Source of the DNA: Collinsella sp. UBA6357
GTDB lineage: Bacteria; Actinomycetota; Coriobacteriia; Coriobacteriales; Coriobacteriaceae
DNA length: 17,274 bases
Reading direction: 5' to 3'
Assembly (NCBI GenBank): GCA_002437815.1
Contig: DJRP01000034.1
Location: forward strand, 30,044-47,317
How positions within the stretch are numbered: the first letter of the stretch is position 1; every line of letters begins with the position of its first letter. Below the pieces are notes generated by a model. The model did no database searches. It was given only the letters and a program-made list of their open reading frames with translations, and was not told the DNA's origin. The position numbers and the translations under genes are program-made. Below are positions 7,191 through 14,972 of the stretch, piece after piece.

Positions 7191-8234
7191 GTAGTAGGCC
7201 CAGGCGGCGTCGATTTGGTTGAGGACTTCGACGATTCCCCAGTTGCGGGCGCTGCGGGCCTGCGAATTGGGGTCGTAAACATGTATCTGGTCGGCATCGT
7301 CGATGCCATAGAGCACCAGGTAGTGACCGACGTTGGTAAAGATGCCGGGATGCACGCTGGCGATCACGGGCGCTCCGGCGCGTAGGGCCTGGGAGATGGA
7401 ATCGCGTGTTTTGTAGAGCTGCGTGGCCGAAAGTCCCAACGAGGCCGCTCCGTTGACCATGAACGACCATTCGGTGGCACCCGTCGGGGCGTAGTTTCCG
7501 GCCTCGGCAAGGGCGCACATGTCTACCGGCGTCATGTCGCGTTTGCCGGTTTTAAAGACATAGACCATGGTGAGGCTCGTGGGCCCGCAGGCGTTCTTGC
7601 GGATGGTTCCGCCGGCATAGGGCAGCTCGGACCACGCTGGGTCGATCTGGTAGATATGGGGCATGGTGCCGGCCTTCCACTGCGAACGTGGCGTGGAGAA
7701 GGCAAATGACAGCCCGGGCTTGACGGGCTCATCGATGAGCTTGAACTCGGCTTTGGGCTCGATGCCAGCGGTGCCGTGAAAGGCGCAGGATCCCAGCATG
7801 ACAAAGCATGCGCAAACGACGGCAGAGAGCACGGCGATGCGAGCGCGGCGGAGAGCTGGTTGCGGCCGATGCGGCGCACGGCTCGTGCGCAGGCTCTCGC
7901 TGACGTGCCCGATTTCATGCCCGTATTGGGGCATATCGTGCACAAGACGTTTATTGCGCCGCATGTCAGTCCGATCGTGGTGCGCAACGGAGGCGGAAGC
8001 TTGGGCGCGGGGAGTGCTGCTACGTCCGGCTCTCGTATTATCGATGCCGCGGCGGATGTTTGCTGCCTGTCCGTCCTGGTAGGCGGCGCGGTCACCGGTT
8101 GTGCGCACGCGCGGTGCGCCGACGCCTGTGAAATCGGGATTCTGTCCGGCATCGGGCGCCGGCGCGTTCGATTGCCGTCCCGCCAGGCGCACGGTCCTCG
8201 CGGAGGTGCCAGATCTGTTGTCTTCCAAAGCCAT
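7188..8234 (-). CDS. C39-like cysteine peptidase, membrane-anchored or lipoprotein
   Basis: Predicted papain-fold cysteine peptidase of the C39-like family acting outside the membrane. In the 348-residue reading, the catalytic Cys is C216 in NACGPTS, the His is H304 in GHYLVLYG, and Asp321 follows in VYDPN: the expected Cys-His-Asp order. Residues 131-150 are a hydrophobic segment ending VMLGSC, which could be a lipobox (Cys150) or a membrane anchor. The first 125 residues are hydrophilic and low in structure. An AGGA motif before the ATG at 8232-8234 supports this start, but internal Mets at 91 and 101 would give a more usual export signal, so the start is uncertain. It faces the amidohydrolase gene tail-to-tail and diverges from the permease. 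The substrate is unknown; no bacteriocin or double-glycine leader gene is near. Confidence 0.82.
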   Translation of the reverse strand: MALEDNRSGTSARTVRLAGRQSNAPAPDAGQNPDFTGVGAPRVRTTGDRAAYQDGQAANIRRGIDNTRAGRSSTPRAQASASVAHHDRTDMRRNKRLVHDMPQYGHEIGHVSESLRTSRAPHRPQPALRRARIAVLSAVVCACFVMLGSCAFHGTAGIEPKAEFKLIDEPVKPGLSFAFSTPRSQWKAGTMPHIYQIDPAWSELPYAGGTIRKNACGPTSLTMVYVFKTGKRDMTPVDMCALAEAGNYAPTGATEWSFMVNGAASLGLSATQLYKTRDSISQALRAGAPVIASVHPGIFTNVGHYLVLYGIDDADQIHVYDPNSQARSARNWGIVEVLNQIDAAWAYY

Positions 8235-8601
8235 GAGCCGTCCTGGATCGAATATGCGAATGTGCAGCTCCGCCTATCCTACCTAAACGCGCCGCGTTGC
8301 ACGCGATGGCGGCGCGAAAAGCCATGAATCGCAATTAAGACGGGCGTCGCGGCCGTCTGCACGCGCCGCGTGGGGACCGTTGTCGCCTGTCATTTAGCTT
8401 TCTTTGACGAGGTTGCCGATCCGGCAAACACCGCTTGTCGGTATATGACGACCGCTCGTCCTCGTGTCCGTCCATCAGTCGATACGCCCACGTTTGCGCA
8501 TCTGACTCGCCGTACAGTGAGGCCATGGAAAGACGCGGGGTCGAGAGGGTTCCCGCAGGGCGGCGCGTGTGAGGCGCCGCGTAGGAAAGGAGGGGAACAG
8601 A
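8235..8601. other. Divergent intergenic region
   Basis: This 367-base stretch separates the minus-strand peptidase from the plus-strand permease and should contain both promoters. No convincing -35/-10 pair stands out on either strand. TAGGAT on the minus strand and TTGACG (8404-8409) on the plus strand are isolated partial matches. A small perfect dyad TTGCCG-ATC-CGGCAA lies at about 8413-8427. No coding sequence is supported. Confidence 0.4.
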
Positions 8602-10059
8602 ATGGCGGATACCAAGGCAGAGGTTGCAACGGGCGACAAGGGCGGCATGAAGAAGACGCTCTCGCTCTGGAACTTCTTTACCATCGGCTTCGGTGCGATC
8701 ATCGGCACCGGATGGGTCCTGCAGGTCGGCGACTGGATGGTCGTGGGCGGCGGCCCCGTCCCCGCTATGATCGCATTCCTCATCGGCGCCATCTTCTTGG
8801 TGCCCATCGGAGCTGTCTTTGGCGAGCTCACGGCTGCCATCCCCATCTCGGGCGGCATCGTTGAGTACGTCGATCGCAGCTTCGGCCGCACCATGAGCTA
8901 TATCACCGGATGGCTCCTTGCACTCGGCAACGGCATCCTGTGCCCGTGGGAGGCTATCGCCATCTCGACCCTCGTGTCCGAGATGTTCGGCAGCCTGCCC
9001 GGCCTCGAGTGGCTTCGCGCCGTCAAGCTCTACACGATCCTGGGCGCCGACGTCTATCTCTTCCCGACGATCGTGGCGCTCGGCTTTGCAGCCTATGTGA
9101 TCTACCTCAACTTCCGCGGCGCCAGCTCGGCGGCAAAGCTTCAGGCGTTCCTCACCAAGGCACTGCTGTGCGGTATGCTGCTCGCCATGGGCGTCTCGAT
9201 CTTCACCGGCTCACCCGAGAACGCCATGCCCGTGTTCTCGCAGGTGACGAACGCCGGCGGCGGTGAGGCGGCCACCGAGAGCGGAAACCTGCTCGCCGGT
9301 ATCGTCTCGGTGCTCGTGCTCACCCCGTTCTTCTATGCGGGCTTCGACACCATCCCGCAGCAGGCGGAGGAGGCGGCCGAAGGTCTCAACTGGAACAAGT
9401 TCGGCAAGATCATCTCGCTCGCTCTGCTTGCGGCCGGTGGTTTCTATATGGTGTGCATCTACTCTTTTGGCACCATCCTGCCCTGGCATGAGTTCGTCGA
9501 GAGTCCCGTCCCCGCCCTCGCATGCCTCAAGCACATCAACATGGTTCTCTACATCGCCATGCTCGTGATCGCGACGCTTGGCCCCATGGGTCCCATGAAC
9601 TCGTTCTATGGCGCCACGAGCCGCATCATGCTCGCCATGGGCCGCAAGGGCCAGCTGCCCGAGCAGTTCGCCGAGGTCGATGCCAAGTCCGGCGCGCCCA
9701 AGCTCGCCTGCATGGTCCTCGCTATCATCACCGTGGTCGGTCCGTTCTTGGGTAAGAACATGCTCATCCCGCTTACGAACGTCTCGGCCCTCGCCTTTAT
9801 CTTCTCGTGCACCATGGTCGCGTTCTCGTGCCTGCGCATGCGCTTTACCGAGCCCGACCTGCCGCGCCCCTACAAGGTGCCCGGCGGTAAGTTCGGCATC
9901 GTGCTCGCCTGCGCGGCCGGCTGCATCATCATCGGCCTGCTCGTGATCCCCATGAGCCCGGCATCGCTCGACATGGTCGAGTGGGGCATCGTGATCGGTT
10001 GGCTGGCGATCGGTCTTGTACTTATGGCCGTCACCAACGCGCACGCCAAGTCCAAGTAA
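8602..10059 (+). CDS. APC-family amino acid/amine permease
   Basis: Predicted inner-membrane transporter of 485 residues from the amino acid-polyamine-organocation superfamily. The N-terminus carries the family hallmark: LWNFFTIGFGAIIGTGWVLQVGDWM (about residues 23-47), whose IGFGAIIGTGW forms the unwound helix of the substrate site. About twelve hydrophobic segments follow, along with conserved features such as PISGGIVEYVDRSFG and PFFYAGFDTIPQQAEEA. It ends with a short charged AHAKSK tail. The ATG at 8602 is preceded by GGAAAGGAGGGG, a very strong ribosome-binding site, which rules against the in-frame ATG at 8569. The gene is followed 76 bases later by a cytoplasmic amidohydrolase and then a LytS/LytTR pair, suggesting the permease imports the hydrolase's substrate. 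Exact substrate unknown. Confidence 0.9.
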   Translation: MADTKAEVATGDKGGMKKTLSLWNFFTIGFGAIIGTGWVLQVGDWMVVGGGPVPAMIAFLIGAIFLVPIGAVFGELTAAIPISGGIVEYVDRSFGRTMSYITGWLLALGNGILCPWEAIAISTLVSEMFGSLPGLEWLRAVKLYTILGADVYLFPTIVALGFAAYVIYLNFRGASSAAKLQAFLTKALLCGMLLAMGVSIFTGSPENAMPVFSQVTNAGGGEAATESGNLLAGIVSVLVLTPFFYAGFDTIPQQAEEAAEGLNWNKFGKIISLALLAAGGFYMVCIYSFGTILPWHEFVESPVPALACLKHINMVLYIAMLVIATLGPMGPMNSFYGATSRIMLAMGRKGQLPEQFAEVDAKSGAPKLACMVLAIITVVGPFLGKNMLIPLTNVSALAFIFSCTMVAFSCLRMRFTEPDLPRPYKVPGGKFGIVLACAAGCIIIGLLVIPMSPASLDMVEWGIVIGWLAIGLVLMAVTNAHAKSK

Positions 10060-10135
10060 CACCAAATCGTAAGCGAGCGGGGCCGCGCCGCGACGGCCGG
10101 CGCCCGCAAGGTAAATGGATCCATAAGGAGGAGCC

Positions 10136-11419
10136 ATGAGCAAGAAGTACGCGATCGTCGGAGGCAAGCTCGTCGACGGCCTGGGCGGCGCCCCGGTCGA
10201 GAACTCCCTCGTCCTGGTGGGCGAGGACGGCAAGATCGTCTACGCCGGGCCGCATCAGGACGTGCCGGCCGACGAGGGATACGAGGTCATCGATGCCGCG
10301 GGCAAGACGGTCATGCCCGGCCTCATCGACACGCACCTGCATTTCTCGGGCAACTTGACCGATGACGACACCGACTGGGTCATGCAGCCGCTGCTCGAGA
10401 AGCAGGCCGTTGCCGTCAAGCAGGCCTACGACTGCCTCACCCACGGCCTCACCACGGTCTGCGAGATCGGCCGCTTTGGTATCCACGTGCGCGACTGCGT
10501 CAACAACGGCGTGTTCGCCGGCCCGCGCATCTACGCCACGGGCCTGGGCTTCTGCCGTACGGCCGGCCACGGCGACTCGCACCACTGCAGCCAGCTCGAG
10601 AACAAGCAGAGCCATCCGTGGGGCGATCAGGTCGACGGCCCGTGGGATCTGCGCAAGGCCGTGCGCCAGCGTCTGCGCGAGAACCCCGACGCCATCAAGA
10701 TCTGGGCGACGGGCGGCGGTATCTGGCGCTGGGACTCCGGCCGCGATCAGCATTACTGCTCCGAGGAGATCAAGGCCGTGGTCGATGAGGCCAAGATGGT
10801 GGGCATTCCGGTGTGGAGCCACTGCTACAACTCGCACTCCGCCGCCTACGACTCCGTGCGCTTCGGCTGCGAGCAGCTGATCCACGGCTTCGACATCGAC
10901 GAGCGCACCATGGACCTTATGGCCGAGCAGGGTACGTTCTTCACGCCCACGATCGGCTTCCTGCCTACCTGGTACGCCACCTATCCGCCGGTCTACGTGC
11001 CCGAGTTGCACGACAAGTACGAGGGCACGCTCGTCGAGAAGGAACTGCAGCGCAACTACGACTGCCTGCGTGAGGCCAAGCGCCGCGGCGTGGTCATGAC
11101 CATCGGCTCCGACTCCTTCAGCTTTGTGACGCCCTACGGCTACGTGACCATCGACGAGATGTACGACTTCGTCGACAAGGTGGGCTTCTCGCCGCTCGAG
11201 ACCATCACCTGCGCCACCATCAACGGCGCCAAGATGGCCCACTGCGAGGACGAGACCGGTTCCGTCGAGGCGGGCAAGTTCGCCGATCTGCTTGTGGTGA
11301 ACGGCGACCCGGCGGTTGACATCCACGATCTCACGCCCGAGAACATGGACGTCATCATGAAGGACGGCAACATCGTGGTTTCCGGCACCTTTGGTGAGCG
11401 CAACAAGTACAGCGCATAG
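10136..11419 (+). CDS. Cytoplasmic metal-dependent amidohydrolase (imidazolonepropionase/prolidase-like)
   Basis: Amidohydrolase-superfamily enzyme of 427 residues without a signal peptide, so cytoplasmic. Metal-site landmarks are in order: DTHLH (His67, His69), AIKIWATGGG with Lys188 as the probable carboxylated ligand, WSHCYN (His229), HGFD (His250) and GSDS (Asp326). The start follows AAGGAGGAGCC, an excellent ribosome-binding site. Its pattern (IYATGLGFCRTAGHGD, IKIWATGGG) places it with the COG1228 branch, which includes Xaa-Pro and Xaa-Arg/Lys dipeptidases, imidazolonepropionase and ochratoxin-type amidases. A dipeptide or N-acyl amino acid is a reasonable but unproven substrate. It follows the APC permease by 76 bases, probably in one operon, and is closed by a terminator at 11480. 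It is a different branch from the exported amidohydrolase at 5209. Confidence 0.9.
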   Translation: MSKKYAIVGGKLVDGLGGAPVENSLVLVGEDGKIVYAGPHQDVPADEGYEVIDAAGKTVMPGLIDTHLHFSGNLTDDDTDWVMQPLLEKQAVAVKQAYDCLTHGLTTVCEIGRFGIHVRDCVNNGVFAGPRIYATGLGFCRTAGHGDSHHCSQLENKQSHPWGDQVDGPWDLRKAVRQRLRENPDAIKIWATGGGIWRWDSGRDQHYCSEEIKAVVDEAKMVGIPVWSHCYNSHSAAYDSVRFGCEQLIHGFDIDERTMDLMAEQGTFFTPTIGFLPTWYATYPPVYVPELHDKYEGTLVEKELQRNYDCLREAKRRGVVMTIGSDSFSFVTPYGYVTIDEMYDFVDKVGFSPLETITCATINGAKMAHCEDETGSVEAGKFADLLVVNGDPAVDIHDLTPENMDVIMKDGNIVVSGTFGERNKYSA

Positions 11420-11479
11420 GCGCTACCGTTTGCCGATAACTGTTTGTTGCAATGGGGTGCGAATCGCATAATGCAACGG

Positions 11480-11510
11480 AGAGGGTCGCTTGGCGGCCCT
11501 CTTTGTTGCT
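11480..11510 (+). terminator. Hairpin terminator after the cytoplasmic amidohydrolase
   Basis: Stem AGAGGGTCGC (11480-11489) / GCGGCCCTCT (11493-11502) with one T-G wobble and a 3-nt loop, then TTGTTG. It lies 60 nt after the amidohydrolase stop and 30 nt before the kinase start, so the two-component genes may be partly uncoupled from the permease operon. Confidence 0.65.
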
Positions 11511-11539
11511 GGGGCGTCTTGACGTGAGAGGGGTGCGCG

Positions 11540-12931
11540 ATGGATCTCAACAGGCTACTCGGCCGGCGCGGCTACAACCAGACCAAGGTGTTTCGCACCA
11601 TGCAGCACGTGGTGCAGGGCCTGCTGCTTGGCGTCTGTGTCCCGCTGCTGATCGTGCTGCTCATCTGGGACCTTAACGACAACCCCAATCCCGTGCCCGC
11701 GGTGGTGGTCATCGCCGGCATCGTGATGCTCTGCTTCTTCTTCTCGTACGTGTTCGTGGTGCCCGACGACCTCACCTCGACGTCGACCGACCGCACGCTC
11801 ACCATCGCATCCAAGATTTTCGTCTACACCCGCAGCGGCCTCACGCCCCAGGCAGCGCTCGGCGCGTCCAAGATCATTCTGGCCGAGACGTTCGCCTCCG
11901 CCATCTGCTTCACCGACGGGCGGCAGGTGCTCGCGAGCTGGGGCGAGGAAGCGGCACGCTGTCCCACGGGCACGCCCGTCGTGCTCGACACCACGCTCGG
12001 CGTGATCGAGACGGGCGAGATGAGCGTCTTCAGCCGCGACGGCTCGCCCGAGGCGCTCGGCGGCTACTTCACCCGCCTGCGCGCCGGTATCGTGGCGCCG
12101 CTCACCGTGCGCGGGCGCTGCGTGGGCACACTCGAGCTCTACTATCCGCGCATCGGCAACATTGACATGCGCCAGACGGCGCTCGCCAAGGGGTTCGCCG
12201 ACCTTATCTCGACGCAGCTTGCGAGTTTCGAGCTCGAGCGCCAGGACGAGCTCACGGCGCGTGTCGAGCTGCGTGCCCTGCAGTCGCAGGTCGACCCGCA
12301 CTTCTTGTTCAACACCATCGGCACGATCGTCTCGCTTGTGCGCACCGAGCCCGAGAAGGCACGGTCGCTCCTCATCGACTTCTCCAACTACTACCGTCAG
12401 ACGCTCAGCGACTCCGAGACGCTCACCACGCTCGAGCGCGAGCTGGAGCAGGGGACCCGCTACATCAACCTCATGCAGGCGCGCTACGGCGACGACCGTC
12501 TGCACGTGACGGTCGAGATCGACGATGACGTGCGCGACAGCCTGGTGCCACCGTTTATTCTGCAGCCGCTGCTCGAGAACTGCATCAAACACGCGCAGCG
12601 CGAGTGCGAGCCGCTCGCGATCGACTTGCGCGCCTTCGAGACCGACGACGGCATCGAGGTGATCGTCGAGGACGACGGCATCGGCATGTCCGAGGCGGTG
12701 CGCGCCCATCTGTTTGAGCAACATCGGCTCGAGGGCGAAACCGAGGGACTCACAGCCGACGGCTCGATCAAACGCGGCTGCGGCTTGGCGCTCTCGAACG
12801 TCCTGCAGCGCATCCATTTCTTCTTTGGCGAGGAATCGGGTATGCGCGTGGAGTCCGAGGAGGGCGTGGGCACGCGGGTGATCGTGGAGCTCGTGGGCGA
12901 GCCGCACGAGCCGGCGCCGCTCGCGGCGTGA
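11540..12931 (+). CDS. LytS/YpdA-family sensor histidine kinase
   Basis: Sensor kinase of 463 residues. Two membrane helices (about 22-44 and 53-75) are followed by a GAF-like cytoplasmic domain (about 95-220). Next is the His_kinase domain of the LytS class with LQSQVDPHFLFNTIGTI, where His254 is the phosphorylation site, then an ATPase domain with N-box LENCIKHAQ, G1 box DDGIGM and G2 box GCGLALSNV. The product lacks the usual five-helix LytS membrane module, so the signal is probably read by the GAF domain. The start follows GAGAGGGG. A LytTR response regulator follows 85 bases downstream and is its evident partner. Related pairs (BtsSR, YpdAB, LytSR) control transporter genes, which fits the nearby APC permease, but the target is inferred. 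Confidence 0.92.
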   Translation: MDLNRLLGRRGYNQTKVFRTMQHVVQGLLLGVCVPLLIVLLIWDLNDNPNPVPAVVVIAGIVMLCFFFSYVFVVPDDLTSTSTDRTLTIASKIFVYTRSGLTPQAALGASKIILAETFASAICFTDGRQVLASWGEEAARCPTGTPVVLDTTLGVIETGEMSVFSRDGSPEALGGYFTRLRAGIVAPLTVRGRCVGTLELYYPRIGNIDMRQTALAKGFADLISTQLASFELERQDELTARVELRALQSQVDPHFLFNTIGTIVSLVRTEPEKARSLLIDFSNYYRQTLSDSETLTTLERELEQGTRYINLMQARYGDDRLHVTVEIDDDVRDSLVPPFILQPLLENCIKHAQRECEPLAIDLRAFETDDGIEVIVEDDGIGMSEAVRAHLFEQHRLEGETEGLTADGSIKRGCGLALSNVLQRIHFFFGEESGMRVESEEGVGTRVIVELVGEPHEPAPLAA

Positions 12932-13016
12932 GGACGGCGATGCCGGCACGGACCGGCTGCGCGTCGACGGGCGTTGGCGCCTAGGGGACGACAAGCACGA
13001 GATGAGAGGGGATCAT

Positions 13017-13751
13017 ATGGACGAGGGCTGGAAGATCTTGGTGGTCGATGACGAGCCGCCCATAAGGGCCGAGCTCCGCTACCTGCTCGAACAGGATGGC
13101 CGCGTGGACGCGGTGTGGGAGGCGGGCAACGTGACGGAGGCCGTGGAGCGCATCCTCGCCGACCGCCCCGATGTGCTCTTCCTCGATATCTCGATGCCCG
13201 GGCGCTCGGGTATCGAACTCGCCGAGACGCTCCAGAACCTCAAGTGCCCGCCGGTTGTGGTCTTTGTCACGGCGTTTTCCGAGTTTGCGGCCGACGCCTA
13301 TAACCTCGACGCCGTGGACTACGTGCTCAAGCCGGTGGAGACGGGGCGTCTGGCCAAGGCGCTCGGCAAGGTTGAGACGGCGCTTGGGGCGCGTCGGCAG
13401 GTCGAAGGGCCGCGGCAGCCGCTGCGCCTCTCGGTCGAGCGCGGGGGCAAGCGCTCCTTTATCCCCGTGGGCGACGTGAGCTATATCGAGGCGCGTGCGG
13501 ACTTTTGCAACGTGGTCTGCGCGAGCGGCGCCTATCTGGTGGCGGAGTCCATCAGTGCGCTCGAGAAGCGACTGGGCGATCATGGCTTTGTGCGCGTGCA
13601 CCGCAGCTACCTCGTGAACCTCGACGACGTACACGAGATCGAGGTCGGCGGCACCGGCCTTTTGGAGCTCAAGCTCGACCGCGTGGACGCGAGCGTGCCC
13701 GTGTCGCGCCGCCGCGCGGCCGACGTCAAGGCACGGCTGGGACTCGCATAG
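13017..13751 (+). CDS. LytTR-family response regulator
   Basis: DNA-binding partner of the kinase upstream; 244 residues. The receiver domain occupies about residues 5-120, with acidic DDE near the N-terminus, Asp57 in VLFLDISMP as phospho-acceptor, Thr in VTAF and Lys in VLKPVE. A LytTR DNA-binding domain occupies about 145-244, with typical SYIEARADFCNVV and FVRVHRSYLVNLDDVHEIE. The ATG at 13017 is chosen over the one at 13002 because GAGAGGGG lies just before it. Members of this family bind pairs of direct repeats in front of transport genes. No clear terminator follows the gene. Confidence 0.94.
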   Translation: MDEGWKILVVDDEPPIRAELRYLLEQDGRVDAVWEAGNVTEAVERILADRPDVLFLDISMPGRSGIELAETLQNLKCPPVVVFVTAFSEFAADAYNLDAVDYVLKPVETGRLAKALGKVETALGARRQVEGPRQPLRLSVERGGKRSFIPVGDVSYIEARADFCNVVCASGAYLVAESISALEKRLGDHGFVRVHRSYLVNLDDVHEIEVGGTGLLELKLDRVDASVPVSRRRAADVKARLGLA

Positions 13752-13804
13752 GCGACACGGGGCGCAGGCGCTGAATTGCGTGCCCATCGGTACCGCGACC
13801 GCCG

Positions 13805-13833
13805 GTGTAGCCGCGCGCCCGTGTGGGCATAAT
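13805..13833 (+). promoter_or_regulatory. Weak candidate promoter for the phospholipase-like gene
   Basis: CATAAT (13828-13833) matches a -10 at five of six bases, but the hexamer 17 bases upstream (GTGTAG) is a poor -35. The location, 35 bases before the start codon, is suitable. Confidence 0.25.
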
Positions 13834-13867
13834 GAGACCAGCCTATATCGATCGAAAGGAACCCCTC

Positions 13868-14812
13868 ATGCCTGCGCTTATCACGCATCACCTGTTTGGC
13901 GAGCAGAGTATCGATCGCCTGCCCCAGGGCGTCATTTCCACCGACGAGGAGCGCATCGCGTTTATCCTCGGTAACCAGGGTCCCGACCCGTTCTTCTTTC
14001 GCGTGCGCACTCCGCGCATCAAAGACTGCATGCATCTGGCCCAGGTCATGCACCGTTCGCGCATGTCGCGCCAGTTTGCCTGCCTGCGCGATGGCGTGAC
14101 GCACCTGCAGACGCACGACGCCAATCTCGGTCGCGCCTTTGTGCTCGGCTTGCTGTCCCACTATGTGCTCGACCGCAATGCGCACCCGTTTGTCTACGAG
14201 CAGCAGTTCGGCATTCTCGATGCCGCTCCCGAGCTCAAAAACTCGGCCAGTCAGGTTCATGCGGTGCTCGAAAGTGACTTGGACGTGTTGATGCTGCAGC
14301 TCAAGCGCGGCGGTGCCACGTGCGCCGACTTTCCCCCGGCGGGCGAGATCGTGACGACCGATCGCATCGATCGCGTGGCCGGCGTGCTTATGAGCTATGT
14401 GGCCGATCGGGTCTATGGCCTGGATGTGCCGACGGGGGAGTACGGCGGCGCCGTGGCGGACATGCAGCTTGCCTACCGAGCCATCGAGCCGGCGGGTTCG
14501 CCCAAGGCGCGCGCCATCGGCGCGGTCGAGGGACTGCTCCACGACCACTCGCTGCTCGAGTCGCTGGCCCATCGCGTGACCGAGGAGCCGCCGGCGCGCA
14601 CCGGCAACCTGGGGCATCTCTCTTGGACCGATCCTTTTACAAACACGTCGAGCACCGAGAGCTTCCCCGAGGTGTTCGACCGTGCCCTCGACGACTACGC
14701 TATGACGGCCGCTCGATTCATCGAGACGGGTGACATGGCGGCGGTTACGGGTCATGTCAACTACAGCGGCCGTCCGCTTGGCGAGGACGAGGAGTTCGAT
14801 CGCGAGGAGTAA
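13868..14812 (+). CDS. Zinc-dependent phospholipase C-like protein
   Basis: Protein of 314 residues from the Zn-dependent phospholipase C fold family (PF00882 type). Spaced metal-ligand candidates match that fold: His7/His8 near the start (ALITHHLFGE), Asp40 in GNQGPDPFF, His98/Asp102/His106 in SHYVLDRNAHPF, and His131/Glu135 in HAVLESD. There is no signal peptide, unlike secreted bacterial phospholipases C, so it probably acts in the cytoplasm and its substrate may not be a membrane lipid. The start at 13868 follows GAAAGGA; an in-frame ATG at 13823 lacks such a site. A hairpin follows the stop codon. Relatives are usually annotated only by fold, so the function is uncertain. Confidence 0.8.
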   Translation: MPALITHHLFGEQSIDRLPQGVISTDEERIAFILGNQGPDPFFFRVRTPRIKDCMHLAQVMHRSRMSRQFACLRDGVTHLQTHDANLGRAFVLGLLSHYVLDRNAHPFVYEQQFGILDAAPELKNSASQVHAVLESDLDVLMLQLKRGGATCADFPPAGEIVTTDRIDRVAGVLMSYVADRVYGLDVPTGEYGGAVADMQLAYRAIEPAGSPKARAIGAVEGLLHDHSLLESLAHRVTEEPPARTGNLGHLSWTDPFTNTSSTESFPEVFDRALDDYAMTAARFIETGDMAAVTGHVNYSGRPLGEDEEFDREE

Positions 14813-14821
14813 CGAGCGTGT

Positions 14822-14845
14822 TCCGCCGTTCTAACGAGCGGCGGA
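14822..14845 (+). terminator. Hairpin after the phospholipase-like gene
   Basis: Stem TCCGCCGTTC / GAGCGGCGGA with one T-G wobble and a TAAC loop, nine bases after the stop codon. No T run follows, so it may be a weak or Rho-assisted terminator or only a 3'-end stabiliser. Confidence 0.45.
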
Positions 14846-14972
14846 CCGGTCGTCGGTGCAGGATTTACCCCGTCCTAAATAGAGCGATTACCGAATCCTT
14901 ACGCGCGTCGGCGAGCGCATGCTTTACCATGGTGTAGATGCGTACTCGTTAACAAAGAAGGGCGCCGTTGCC

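Noticed and set aside
10031..11326. 431-codon open frame antisense to the cytoplasmic amidohydrolase
   Set aside because: No domain or ribosome-binding site; explained by the codon bias of the plus-strand gene.
11425..11446. Direct repeat of GTTTG (ACCGTTTG and ACTGTTTG), possible LytTR site before the kinase
   Set aside because: Start-to-start spacing is 14 bases, whereas LytTR half-sites are usually about 21-22 apart; a terminator also lies between it and the kinase gene.
11555..12994. 479-codon open frame antisense to the histidine kinase
   Set aside because: Same GC-bias effect; the translation is Arg/Glu/His-rich without recognisable domains, while the plus strand has every kinase motif.
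13755..13824. Distant inverted repeat ACACGGGGCGC / GCGCCCGTGT after the response regulator
   Set aside because: Needs a bulge and a loop of about 50 bases, with no T run; chance pairing is likely in GC-rich DNA.
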